64,000 bases of DNA from Eutypella sp. D-1 (taxonomy: Eukaryota; Ascomycota; Sordariomycetes; Xylariales; Diatrypaceae), in NCBI GenBank assembly GCA_023313575.1, contig JAJTTP010000011.1, positions 1,364,001 to 1,428,000 on the forward strand, in the 5' to 3' direction. Below are positions 23,788 to 35,121 of this stretch, in pieces. The translations under genes were made by a program, and so were the position numbers. Below the pieces are notes generated by a model, which saw nothing but the letters and a program-made list of their open reading frames with translations, was not told the origin of the DNA and did not search any database. Every line of letters starts with the position of its first letter. The stretch's first letter is position 1.

Positions 23788-23879
23788 TCGGCTTTTTCTC
23801 CTTCTTCTCCTTCTCCTTCTTTTTCTTGCTCTTCCGCGCTCTTTTCTTCTTCTTATCCTTCTTCTTCTTTCCGATTTTG
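23788..23879 (+). promoter_or_regulatory. Pyrimidine-rich leader before the CXC-domain gene
   Basis: A long CTT/CTC-rich tract ends about 12 nt before ATG 23891. CT-rich tracts just upstream of start codons are a common core-promoter/5' leader feature of filamentous fungi, often near the transcription start. No TATA box is obvious. The assignment rests on composition and position only. Confidence 0.5.
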
Positions 23880-23890
23880 CCCATCGCCAA

Positions 23891-24184
23891 ATGTCCTATC
23901 CACCAGCAAAGAGACAGAGATCCAACACCTCTCAAGAAATCGTCAATAACGCCCCGCCAACTGCTGCCCCTGGCCTGAGACAACTACAGGAGAATGCGAT
24001 ACCTACCGCCGCTTTGTACACCACCCCAGCGGCATACGGGAATGGTCACAGTCCCTACAGTACTACTCCCTCTCCAGTTCGTCAGACCATCGACTATGCC
24101 TCAGCATATCCTGCCAATGCGGTAGCAGCTGCCCAGTCCAAGGGCTATATCGGAGGATATCAGACACAGGTTCAGGCACAAGCA

Positions 24185-24219
<35 letters not shown>

Positions 24220-25776
24220 AGCCCAGGCACAGGCTCAAGCACAAGCTCAGGCTCAGGCACAAGCACAAGCACAAGCACAAGCACAAGCTCAGGCACAAGC
24301 TCAGGCACAAGCCCAGGCACAAGCGCAAGCTCAAGCGCAGGTACAGGCACAGGTACAGGCACAGGCACAGGCGCAGACACATTCACATACACACCCGCAT
24401 GCCCATGCTCATGCTCATGCTCATACCCACGCCCAAGCCCATACTCCTCCTATCATGAGCTATGGAGATACCTACAGTCCACAGTTGGCCATACGGAACC
24501 ACAACTATGCACCTCAGTATCAACAGCAGCAAGCCTACCCGAGCAAACAAGATGTGGCCACTCAGGCCATGCAGTACGCCCAACCCACCTTGAACGGCAC
24601 CCACAACCAACATAACCAACATCATGATGGTTTCACACGAGCACTTCAGTCTGAAGTTATGAGAACATACTCACCCGGACCCTCGAACCCACAGGCAACC
24701 AGTCACAACCAACCTCAGCAAGCCCAGAACTCGTTTGTTCAATATGGAGAGACGTATAGCCCTCAGCCAACACCGCATATCTCGTCCTATCGTAGCAGCG
24801 CGACCCCATTTCCAGATCCGAGTTTAAATCCGCAGTACACCCCGCCGCCGCAACCGCCACCCCCTCCTCTCCCACAGCAATCTCCCCAGGATATAAATGA
24901 TATGAATGGTATGAATGGACACGATGTCGTTGATTCCGAGGCCGATAGCGAGGATGCGTTGGGCGAGACCGCTGACGGGGCGAATGAGGTAAGAGATGAG
25001 ATTCATGTAGAAAGTGCACGGCTTATTGTGATTGTGCAATAGTGGATAGAAATGCTGATTCGAGCTGTCTTTAGTTCTATACAAATGCTGATCCCTCGAG
25101 CGCGCCCTCACCGAACATTTCCGAGCAACCCCCCGAAACGAGATGTGCCTGCAAGAAGGGACGAGGCAAGAAGAAAGCCTGTTCTTCGTGCCAATGTACC
25201 AAGTACGGGCGGCCTTGCAGCTCTCAGTGCGCTTGCGGGAACGCCTGCGGGAACCCGTTCGCAGATTTGACGATCTTCTTCGGGAAACCCGAGACATTCC
25301 CCAAGCCATGCGGCGCCAACCCGTGCTTCGCCACGTGGCTGGCGAATCAACCCAACATCGAAGAGCTTGATATCGATCTCATGGTGGACATGATGCTGTA
25401 CGATGACAAGTCGTGGGCCAACATCTGCTTATATACGCCCGCGTTCGCCGATTGGGAAGCCAGGTGGACTAGGGCGCGTGCTAGCAGGGGCAAGAAAAGT
25501 CGTGAAGAACGAGAGCGGTTAGAGTTCGAGCTCCTCCGCGGTGGACTAGGGAATTGTAACCAGGACGATTTCAACGGCTACTGGTATAGCTTCTGCAAGA
25601 GCGCGTGGGTCCTCTCCGATGAGGTCGAGCATTGCCAGGAGTGTCGCCAGTGCAAGCCCAGTATAGAGTGGCATTGCGAGAAACACGACCAATGTACCGA
25701 AAATCGCATTTGTCCCGGATGTCATGGAAACATGCGGTATCCGGACATGATGGCCTATACCGAGTCAGGGAGTTGA
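23891..25776 (+). CDS. CXC-domain protein with long Gln-Ala repeat
   Basis: Two exons, 23891-24988 and 25075-25776, joined in phase 0 (599 residues). The donor is GTAAGA and the acceptor TTTAG. The N-terminus carries a basic AKRQR patch that could be a nuclear signal. Residues ~94-163 are an almost perfect Gln-Ala repeat of roughly 35 dipeptides with a few Val, followed by a His-rich run (~164-187). A Gln/Pro/Tyr-rich region follows, with three copies of YGETYSPQ-like motifs (YGDTYSPQ, MRTYSPG, YGETYSPQ). Exon 2 opens with a cysteine cluster (CACKK ... CSSCQCTKYGRPCSSQCACG), the pattern of a zinc-binding CXC domain as in tesmin/TSO1 and MSL2, which bind DNA. A second Cys/His cluster near the end (CQECRQC ... 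CEKHDQC ... CPGCHG) may bind more zinc. It is probably a nuclear DNA-binding regulator. The CXC call is by pattern; the biological role is unknown. Confidence 0.85.
24160..24385 (+). repeat. Degenerate hexanucleotide CAGGCA/CAAGCA repeat (Gln-Ala coding)
   Basis: About 35 tandem CAR-GCN units lie inside exon 1 of the CXC-domain gene. The DNA varies among CAGGCA, CAAGCA, CAAGCC, CAGGCT and CAAGCG, while the peptide stays Gln-Ala. Three alanine positions are valine (CAGGTT, CAGGTA). The synonymous mixing suggests an old expansion or selection on the peptide, not a fresh slippage event. Confidence 0.9.
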
Positions 25777-28700
25777 CCTGAGCATCGATTGGACACCCGC
25801 ACACCATACAGGATAATCTGACGAGCATGATGGCCGTCGCCTGTATGCAGTTCTTAGAGCGATTCGCGTTCTGAAGCTGGTTGTTTTCGCGCTATAGCAT
25901 TTTTTGATGAGAAAAGAACAGCGGTGTATTCTAGCGATCGCCTTAGAAACTTAGACATTTTGATGAGCAATGTATATGAGGCGGAAGGACAAAGAAGGGC
26001 CCAAGGGGAGTCTCGGGATTTTTTTTCAAAAAGGTGCTCCTCGTCACAGCCTTCCACGTACATGCTTATATATACGCGCCTGGCCACAAAATTTTCCCGC
26101 GAAAATGGGATCGGGGTCGTCGTTTCGTTCCGCTGCTGTGGCCAATAAGCTCGTTTCGGCCCTTTCTGCCACGATGATACCTTGACTCTGCATCTCGAGT
26201 GTCACAGTAGATGTCCCACCCCAGTGCTACCAGGCGCCTACGTGTGATGGGTGCATTGCACTGCAGGATGATTTATGCGGTGACATCGCATGGAAGGCTT
26301 CCCCAAGCCCCTCCCGTTCGTCCTTCCCCCCGATGGCTACCATGATTTGTAATGACTGTGTGTGAAGGCGCATGGCTAGATGCATGTGGCCAGGGCTGGC
26401 GGAACCTAAGCTCCTTGCTTTGCCTATCCAGGACTCCGAGAAGCTGAAATCCCCCGAGTCGTCGCTTATGATGCACTGGATTTTACCCCGTCCGCTACAC
26501 ATACTCTTGCCTCCGCGTTTACCCTTAATTATATGTATATCACAAGCGACCAGCCCGTCAGTGAATACTGTTAATCTATTACTGGCAGCTTTGTCCCTCA
26601 TCGTGCAGAACATGGACATTCCCCAGCCACCGCATGACGCGGCGGCTGGTGCAGGGTGCATCCCCTTCCACTACCTCAGCTCAGGCTGTCCCTACTGTTG
26701 CCCGACAAGGTAATAGATGCGATATGAGGTGGGACATCGAATGTCTCTCTGATTCTGGCTGACTAGAGCTAGCTTGCTGCTGTGAACGCTTGGCATTGTA
26801 GTTACTTTCGTGACGGTGACAGAGTCAGAGTCGGATGTATTTTTGACCTACTGAAGTTCGCCCAGTGGTGAGGATATCCCTGGGGACATGGACGGCTCAC
26901 CCCCTTTTAGTTCCTAGTGATTTTAGGTCAATGCGCGGAGAGCACCACCCACATAGTCGCGTATAGTGTGGCTTACTCACCATTTTTCGTCTAGGTGATG
27001 TGCAGTACTCTGTAGAAAAACAACCTCGAACTGAATCCGCTCGACGCTCCTACGGTAGGTGGCTCCCATGCAATGGTCATGGCGAGCTTCTGTATAGCAC
27101 AACTCAGTAGTATTCCTGGTGCTCGCTCTCGGAGAGCATACGCACCCTCGTCAAGTTCTACAAACGCATGTAGTGCCGTGAATCGTGATACCCATTGCAC
27201 TGGCTGTCTCACGCAGCGAGGGGGGCGTGGCATTAGAGGGTGACACATGCATCAGCACACCCGCAGAATCGTCCCGATCTCCCCACTTGAATACTACCAT
27301 GTTAGATACCGCTCCAGATCCGCCAAGCCAATCGCCTCTCAGGCGACCATGAACAAGCCCGTGGAAACCGAACAAGGGAGAAACGTGGGAAGGAGGTGGA
27401 AGGGTCCCGAATCTAGATGGGATTTCTTAGCTAAGAGGCGCAAGCTGAATAACCAGTCCAGGCCTAGATCCAGCCCGTTCACCTTGTCATACGTACCTTG
27501 CAGCTTATGCGCCGTTGACTCTGTCGTCTTTAAAGATTGAAAATACCTTGATGCTACCATCCTACTATCAATGTCTTCTCTGCCACCACCACCATCTTTC
27601 CCATCGGTACCAGTCGGCCCAAGGGTAGAACTCTCCAGAGCTGGGCTGGGTGGTAATGGCTCTCCCTCGCGCACTTGTTCACCTAATAGAACGCCTTCGC
27701 CTGCCTCATTTTGACCCCGATCCCGTTAACAATGCTTATCGCGTGCGTGCCTCGTCTACTTCGTCCCTCTATGTTGCCGTTTTTGAGGGCCGTATCTTAG
27801 CCCACCACTACGTTCTGCAGAGACAGAGACCGAGGCAAAAGCGTTAGTAAGTATGGTGTTAAGAAAGGAGGTGACAACGTCGACATTACATAGGAGCAAA
27901 GCCGTCTATCGATCGATGCACTCATTGACACGTCCTCGGCCCTCCTTTCCCCAGTCATGGTACCACCCCGCCACTATCGAGTTCTAGAGCACGGCCATAA
28001 TGTTAAGAGCGGGATAAGCACTAGAGGCCCAAGATCTTACGATATACGTAACGAGCCTCTTGCCGTACCAATTTGTCGCGAAAAGTGAAGCGCGCGGCAA
28101 CGACCACGACCGATATCCTCGAGACCAACGCGCGCCTCGGCAACAGCGTCGGCGAACCTAAAATGCGGGACTCGCGTCGGAAGTTTTACTCCTGGATTGT
28201 GAACTTCGGATACGAGTGTTATGAGTGTAACAAGACGTGGAGACCCCTCGATCATGAGAAGCTATGTGGCGTCCGCCCCCGGCAGGCGCCAACCGTGCGA
28301 ACTCTTGATCAACACCAGGACCTAAGTGTTCGCCTCATCGCAATTCAGGCCTACCTTTTCGCGTAGCATCTCATCGTTGCTGTTCCTTGGAAGGAAGGCG
28401 ATAGGTAGACCTGGTCTAGTAGAAGTTTTGGGATGAGAGGAAACCCATTCAGTCGTCCCAACGATCGGTTTACCGCTGCCTTTTTGACATTCGAAAATGG
28501 AAATAGCCCGATAATTCCTAATGGTGGCTTTAAGATTTCAATGAGTTATATAAGTTTATCGCCCACAGCCCACTACATGAGGTGTTAAGACGTGCGTAGC
28601 TAGTCTACAGAGCCAGTACAAGAGGCGAAAAGACAAGGAAGCAATCACTAACCATAATAATCATTCACATCTCATAAATTTCCACATTGTGCGAGCGAGA

Positions 28701-29481
28701 AGTCATGTTTCTAGAATTTAATGCTGCGACTGCGATACTGTCTTCTTTAGTAGAATTGGACCCACGGTCTAAGCCCCATTTACTTCGTAGGGGAATGACA
28801 ATGCTTGTAGCAGAAGGGCCCAAAGGGCCCCTACTAGATGTAATCTGAACCCGCAATTCCGAGAGATACTGTAAAGTGCTCAAAAATCATGCCGGTGCTA
28901 CGTCTACGTTGTGTCGTGGACGCTGGCATTGTGCTGCGACGAAAAAGCGTCTTGGCTGTAAGGCTAAGCAAGTAACTGGCCAGAAAAGGGGCCCCTTTAA
29001 AGTGGGTCACCAACCTTCCTGTTTCGACATCCTCCTCTACCTCCTGATTCAATACGAACGAAAAGATATAACAAGATAGAAAAGTCTGGTCGCTTAATAA
29101 GTAAATTTAGCCGTATATGATTACGATACAGATCATAGCAGGAAGCTGATGCAGGTTACGAGTAGCAATAACAGCAGACAGACTAGCCTAACTGGGTAGA
29201 CACGAGGTAGAACTATCAAGTTGTCAAGATTGCCGCAGATAGATTTGTGGTATGCCTAAGTCCCAGATGTTGTAAATTGATCTATCACAATTTCGCCTAG
29301 CCTATATGTCCTTATGTCTCCCCTCACTACCCCATGTCTTGGCTATGTTTCAATTGTGGACAAGCCTCAGTAGAAAGTACAACGTTCCTGTTTGAGGCGA
29401 AATGCGAGCTCATTCATTGCCATGTTGTCACCTCATGCTGAGATGGGGGCTAAGTCGCCCTCGATACTCGGTCCACCAAAA
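25777..29481. other. Gene-free stretch, 3.7 kb
   Basis: No gene I can firmly support. Overlapping frames on both strands at 26227-26713 lack recognisable content. A small frame near 28160-28366 encodes a Cys/His-bearing peptide and is listed separately at low confidence. An E2F-like word TTTTCCCGCGAAAA lies at 26092-26105. The rest is the 3' flank of the CXC gene and of the secreted-protein gene. Confidence 0.45.
28160..28366 (+). CDS. Possible small Cys/His peptide or gene relic
   Basis: The frame from the internal ATG near 28160 encodes about 68 residues with a CYECNKTWRPLDHEKLC stretch: C-x2-C, then His and Cys at zinc-finger-like spacing. The frame stays open upstream to about 28073 without another ATG, so it could be an exon of a longer or decayed gene. 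There is no family match I recognise. It may well be chance. Confidence 0.2.
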   Translation, partial: KMRDSRRKFYSWIVNFGYECYECNKTWRPLDHEKLCGVRPRQAPTVRTLDQHQDLSVRLIAIQAYLFA

Positions 29482-30709
29482 TCATGGAGTCTCAACTGGG
29501 CATTCTGGCTGGCTCGGCAGCTCGGTACTAGTGTAGGAGAAGGCGTATCCAACAGTGTAATGGTCAGACCCTTGCCATTGTCCCTATTTCATATTAGTAG
29601 ATTGTAGATTACTGGAGAGGAATGGACTGACATCGTTGGTGGCATAAGATGTATCCCAGTACTGGGTATACAAGACGCAATACTGGCCTTCCGGGCTACC
29701 GTTCTTCGCCATGAGATAAGTGGTGAAGAATGTGCAGATGGCAGGATCCCCAACTGCGGGCGGATGGGCTATGTTGTACTCGTTCTGGGACTCGCAAGCC
29801 GCGGCACCTACCAGTTGAGTTAGCATCTGCGCGATGACCAAGTGGATAGGTGTGTTGTGGGGTGGTGGACTCACACAATCCGGGATCAAACCGGCTAGTA
29901 GTAAAGATCTTAGATCCCATATAAGTATCATGTCCGTTGCAGTCCAGAGGTGCGTTGATGGCTGCGTTGCCAAGCGCCTCTCCTTCGTACCCGGTCACCT
30001 GCGGGATGGCAGTCTTCATGTATCCGTTGGACCCGGCTATGACAACGTGGAACTGGTCGCGATACTGACCCTCGTTGAAGGCATTCGCAGACTCAACATA
30101 ACCGCCCCAGAAGACACACATAATGACTGTAGTGGATGGGGGGTCCTCACAACCTGTGCCGGGCTCTTGGGACGGGCTGCGCTCAAAGAAGATGTTGATC
30201 CCGAAGCAGCCATTGATGTTGTCGCAATAGGCGGCGCACTGAGAAGGGTCGTAGGAGCTCAGGGTGGTCATGCCCATGTACCCGTACGCGCTGGAGCTGG
30301 CGTGAAGGTTCTTGAAGGTGTTCGAGTACCCAGAAGGAGTAGTCGCCCCATTCGCGGCAGAGGAGAATGCGCTATACGCGAGAAACGCCTCGGCAGTATC
30401 GGGCGATGGGACTGGGCCGGATCCCGTGGGCTGGGGGTCGCAGGCCGCGCGGGCTGCGATGTCCGGCTCGCGCTTCTGAGCACCAGTTGGGGATGCGTCA
30501 ACCGGCAGAGGGGTGGCAGTAGCCTCTGCCGTGGCTTCTGCTAGGTCATATGAGACCAATTGGGAGGTTACTCCTAGCGGGATGGATGCGGTAGACGGGT
30601 TGGGTGTATCGTTAATGAGTTTAGTATCGATATCCTGGCGAGCAACTAGAGGTGAAGCCGCAGTGGTGGCTACGAAGGCCGTCAAGAGAGCTGTGATGGT
30701 CTTCATCAT
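29482..30709 (-). CDS. Secreted protein with PAN/Apple-like cysteine region
   Basis: Three exons on the minus strand, 30709-29875, 29807-29632 and 29583-29482, give 370 residues with consistent phase. The N-terminus is a signal peptide (MMKTITALLTAFVATTAASP), followed by a Thr/Pro-rich spacer with a Lys-Arg site near residue 80 (AQKRE) that a Kex2-type protease could cut. The core holds CAAYCDNINGCFGINIFFER, then CEDPPSTTVIMCVFWGG, IAGSNGYMKT, and, across the first splice, LCAAACESQNEYN. The final exon completes the typical ending GQWQGSDHYTVGYAFSY. This matches a widespread family of ascomycete extracellular proteins with a PAN/Apple-like cysteine pattern and no known enzymatic activity. It probably acts at the cell surface or in the medium. 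Another ATG lies one codon downstream of the chosen start. The splice sites are supported by the continuity of family motifs. Confidence 0.85.
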
Positions 30710-32844
30710 CAATAAACCGAGAGGGAGAAACTTGAATGGTTATGGAGTCTGAGAAGCTTTGGGATGGGTTGATGAGGTTAGGATTGAATGCGTCGATGAA
30801 CATGATGGCGATGTCTTCTTATATAGACGAACATGCCTCCCCTTGTGAGAGTTGTGTACTCAAGCCAGTATCGACCTGGAATCTAGACCACCCTGAAAGT
30901 AAATGTAGCTTGGATTGGGCTGGATGGTGGCTTTCTCACTATCACATCTCTCAGATCTCTGAAGTAGAGACTGGGAATCATGATATTTTTGCGTTTTTGA
31001 CAGTGGCGTCGAGCATGCTCACATGTGAGACAGGATGACTGACTGTTCCCAAAGCAGGCAGTGGTCTATGGTCCTCCCCAAGGCGTTGAGGGGCCTGGAA
31101 AGTAGCTGGACGTGCCGTATTGTGGATGTTATTCTAAGAAACATCATGTGAGACGAAAACCACGTTCGATTAGTCGTGCGAGAAAGCTCGTGGCTTTGAT
31201 CGCCGACTTACTCCGGCTACTTAATAGTTTGCCCTTCCAATCAAGCCTTAGCTCAAGTATCCTCCCTCCAAGAAGATCTCAACTCTGTTGTAATAGATGT
31301 GGTTGTTCTTAATACTCGATGGGAGATGTTGGCAACCTCGAATTAACTTCAATTATGTATCAATTGCAAGTCAGTCTCTATGTGACATTTGACTCTTGGT
31401 ATATCATCGTGCAAGGCTACGCTCGATATTCCCGGAGCTGGAAATAGCGAGTGAGACATACGCTGATGGTGGGTAAAATATCGTTAGCGATTGCTCACAA
31501 CGCGCTAGCAAAACATGATATCCATATAATGTCTAACACCTACCCGTAGCAAGCCGTAGGTATAGTGTGCGCCCCTCGAGACCTAGAAACGCCAAAAGGT
31601 GATAGAACTCAACAGCGCGGTCAGGCGATCAGCCCTGTTTCTTCAGCTATTCTGGGGTTGAATTACTTGTTACACCAGTCCAGACTGAAGCAGAATACCG
31701 AAGTCTCAGGCCAGACCAGTTGCTCTCATGTTTCAACCTATTACCGAAAGTCATGCTAAGATTTATGGACAGCAACTGGATTTTCATATTTAAAAGGTTC
31801 TTGCCTACCGACGCGCAAGTTATACCATACGGCTACTTGTATGATGTGTCTTAATTCTTAGTAATTACCATAACAGTAGATTGTGTGGTTATGTTGGTAT
31901 AATTCGGTATAACTTGACGACAACATCACTGAGTACCAAGGATGCACTAGCGCATCAGCAACACCCACTGGCATATGTTGCTTTTGACGGTCCATTAAAC
32001 CGATCGTATGCGATAATGCACTATGAATAATATGACTTATCACTTCAGAAATTCACGTGAAATGGTGACGGTTGGAGTCATCAAAGGATCAAGTAAATAG
32101 TCTACCACCTGAGACTGGTACTGTATGCACACACGATAGCTAAATTGGCGAAAGACACATTGCTCCAATGTCTATAAGGAAGACAAGTTCTTCGGGTTTT
32201 AGCGCATATGCTTTCATCGCCGATGGAAACTCATCTAATAGACTTAATTACTTCGTCCCAACTACTGGATAGATAGATCCGACAAGCCCGCCATGTAGTA
32301 GACTCGCTTCGTAACTGCAGATACAGAAGAGTATAGATTTGATGGACCTAACAATATGGGCAATTGATGCTACTTATAGTGCTATCCACATGGCGGATAG
32401 TGGTTACTTGATTGTGGCTTACGGGCCTCCTTTGCTTTCCAACCGGCTATTCCATTTAGGTATTCGAGTTAGTAGTAGCATAGATAAATAAGTAATAATC
32501 CTGATGGAATTTAGGCAACCTGAATAATAAATGGCTTAACGTCACTGCATACTTAGGTGAACGAGGTGCACAAGGTTGTAACAAGATGATCAAGCAGATT
32601 GAGCTGGTAGTCGATTTATTCATAGTATGTCAAGCATAGGCAAGTCATTTCGCTCCCAAAATTTATCGCTTGCTCGCAACCCACACTTTTAGATCCGTTT
32701 ATCATCGGCAACTCCCGTCCCGACCACCCCGCCTTCCTGCTCCGCGCCATATCCCGGTCCATTGCAAAGGTCTGAATACTTAGGTATTATCCGTTGTTAT
32801 TGCTCGGCTCTCTGCTGAATCGCCCACTAAGCGATACCTCTAGC
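30710..32844. other. Intergenic, 2.1 kb
   Basis: Divergent promoter region between the secreted-protein gene (-) and the zinc-finger gene (+). Only short, featureless open frames are present. A/T content is somewhat raised at 31800-32600. Confidence 0.5.
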
Positions 32845-33870
32845 ATGGATTGGGCCGAGAACGATGGAAAAGATCATGATCTCCGCATTGATGGACCACT
32901 GGATGTCGGCATCGGCGCACCCGGCGAATTTGAGGTTGAGGGGTCTGGTGCGCGATGGATATCGATACTGAAGAGCCCTCGGAAACGATCGCGCGCTCTT
33001 CCGCAAGGTACTCTTTCATCATGCACTCATTTGCTACACTAGCCTATGCTAGGATCATTATCTTTAAATCACTGACACTGCAAACGTTAGTCCGAGCCAT
33101 GACCCTGTGGCCCCCTCCCGAGTGAGGCAACGGCAGCAAGGCCCGAACCAAGACATGAGAAGCTCAGCTGTCCGTTTCGAAAACGCAACCCATCAAGATC
33201 CAACGTGAGGGATTTTCAAAACTGTGCCACTAGCGATTTCGGAGACGTTTCAACACTCAAGTAAGTCATATAATGAAGCCCGTAGAGCGGAGCGTAAGCT
33301 TCACCAATTTTAACGAGTGGCTTCAGGCGGCATATTCGGACGTATCATGAGCGCCGAACGTTTCTATATAAGTGCATTCGATGTCACATGAAGTTTGAAA
33401 ATCAAGAGGGGCTTCTAGAACATATGCGAGCGCCGGTGAATCAGATTTGTCCCGTGGCCGACGATGAAGCTCCGGATGATCCTGAAGACGGAATAAACGA
33501 GAAGGTCGACGAAATTCTAGCCGAGCGTAAAATCGACCGTAAAGTCATTTCGTGGGTAGAACTTTGGCGAGTTTTATTTCCTGATGACGATGAAATCCCA
33601 CCATCCAGTATGTGCAGCTCCCTCAGGATCTTTGGCTCTTGCCTGCTAAGTGCAACAGACTTCGTACACCCAAAAGTGGTAGAGATCCCCGAGGTAATCA
33701 ATACAATCAAGAGCATCACCATTAAGGATGCGTTCCCGACTGAGAGCGGATCAGAACCTAGTTTATTCTCAGCCAATGGATACTCATGGCATCCGCAACA
33801 ATCAACTCGTCTTATCGCTGAGCTTGAAACTCGACTAGGAGATCTCTGCGAGAACGAAGCCACATCATAA
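32845..33870 (+). CDS. C2H2-type zinc-finger protein, N-terminal part up to an in-frame stop
   Basis: Exons 32845-33007, 33137-33260 and 33327-33870 give 276 residues up to TAA at 33868-33870. Exon 2 uses the acceptor GGCAG at 33132-33136, because the earlier TTAG near 33091 would put a TGA in frame. It encodes SCPFRKRNPSRSNVRDFQNC. Exon 3 continues KRHIRTYHER and YKCIRCHMKFENQEGLLEHM, then EILAERKIDRKVISWVELW and RVLFPDDDEIPPS. This order (a degenerate CPF.KRNP finger, a CxxC finger, then a W...W..LFP block) is characteristic of a large fungal zinc-finger family of unknown function. The frame stays open for 58 more codons beyond the stop and then splices to typical C-terminal fingers of the same family (next entry). 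I therefore think the full gene runs to 34462 and is broken here, unless the short form is functional. Confidence 0.65.
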
Positions 33871-34462
33871 CCACGTATCGTTGGTGACGGAAGCGCTTGC
33901 TCAGGCACCACAGAGCTCCCAAACTTTAAAAACTATCCAGCCGTGGTGTCACATAATTATGGTTTAAGCGCCGATCTTCAAGGTATCGGTTCCCAGTTTC
34001 TCGATTCAGCAACTTTATCTCGTGGTTCGGATGAGATTCAGATGTAAACGCCATACTTATCATTCCGGTCTCTCTGCTTCCCTGCTAATAATATTATAAA
34101 GTACATCCGGAACGAATAATTCCTCTCCTTATAAATGCATTCCATGCCAAATGTCTTTCCGTCTTGAAAAAGACTTAATGCGCCACAATCGGGCTAACAG
34201 ACATGCTCAGTCGCAACCTGCGCTGCCGAGATTCTATACCTGCCGGTGCCTTTATAACAGTCCGCGCAAAGACAATTTCATGCGCCACATGAGACTGTGC
34301 AAGAGAGCAATAGCGGAAGCGCGTTATATTTGTCGTTGCGACTATGAGACCGAAACCTTTGATGAATGTTTACTCCATGTTCGACTTTGTGGAAAACTTA
34401 AGCCTGGTCCTCCGTCCAAGACTCACAGTTTACCCTCAAGTGTTGAATACCACCAAACTTAG
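33871..34462 (+). pseudogene. C-terminal zinc-finger part of the same gene, beyond the in-frame stop
   Basis: Continues in the same frame after TAA 33868-33870 for 58 codons to 34043. It then splices (GTAAAC...ATAAAG) to 34102-34462, again in phase. The last exon encodes YKCIPCQMSFRLEKDLMRH ... NRH, then YTCRCLYNSPRKDNFMRHM and YICRCDYETETFDECLLHV, a usual C-terminal finger array of this fungal family. The array has no start codon of its own that would keep the first finger: the first in-frame ATG (34151) falls inside it. The stop TCA-TAA-CCA differs from a Gln codon by one C-to-T change in a CpA context, the type of change RIP makes. No GT donor suitable for an intron that skips the stop is seen just upstream. 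Whether it is expressed is unknown. Confidence 0.6.
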
Positions 34463-35121
34463 AGACAGGCGCCAGGAGGTCGCAGCTGGGTTGCAATGTA
34501 ATACAGCTTGAAGCCGAGCGTGTATTAAACTCTTACCCCATTATAGAAGGCTAAAATCCTTATGGAGGGTGTTAGTTTAACGTGGCGTGCCCCGTGGATA
34601 GGGGTTAATTCTCCACTAGTTAGTACCTTTATATCGCTTTACTCAACAAGACCATGTCTTGGTATTGGCTTATTGGCAAAAGAGCCTGCCATGGTTCCAG
34701 TAACATTTCTAATTCTACTTCGACGATATAGATGAAATGGGTATCATGTCACGTAGAACAGCGCTGTCACTTATATCTCAGTCTCACATTCTGCCAGCGC
34801 TATCCTTAAGAGCCATCGATCCCTCCCTGTGTCGTCCAATCGGTGGCCCCCCTCTTAGCGCAGAACTTCGGCGGTGGTCGGCGAGAACGGCGAGCTTCCG
34901 CTGGGTGAGCGCTACGACACATTATTTTTGCAAGGACACGGGATAAAAATTGATACTTAAAGAGAAGTTGTTCGCCTTCGTTGGATTTTAATTCTGGAAG
35001 TGGATGTCATTTTGCAAAAAGGCATGAAATCATACCCTTACCTCACAATCTAGTTGTTATTAGTCGCTGAGTATTACCCCTATTATGCGTTGATACTCGT
35101 CTTATCATAACCTTCATCACA
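34463..35121. other. Intergenic, 0.66 kb
   Basis: Promoter region of the alpha/beta hydrolase; no other feature recognised. Confidence 0.5.

Larger units (their letters stand above)
20366..23890. other. Gene-free stretch, 3.5 kb
   Basis: No gene can be supported. A 155-codon frame at 22080-22547 has no recognisable content. The stretch holds tandem GGGGTTATTATA-like units at about 22205-22235, a G-run cluster at about 22240-22273, TACCTA/TAGGTA words, a CT dinucleotide run at 23116-23134 and a CAC run near 23468-23482. The end is the promoter of the CXC-domain gene. Confidence 0.5.

Noticed and set aside
24160..24385. CRISPR-like array
   Set aside because: The repeat is a continuous coding hexanucleotide in a eukaryotic exon, without spacers.
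26092..26105. E2F-like word TTTTCCCGCGAAAA as a promoter element
   Set aside because: No supported gene starts nearby; it lies in the 3' flank of the CXC-domain gene.
26227..26713. Overlapping 144-codon (-) and 113-codon (+) frames
   Set aside because: They overlap on opposite strands with no motif, signal peptide or splice context to choose either.
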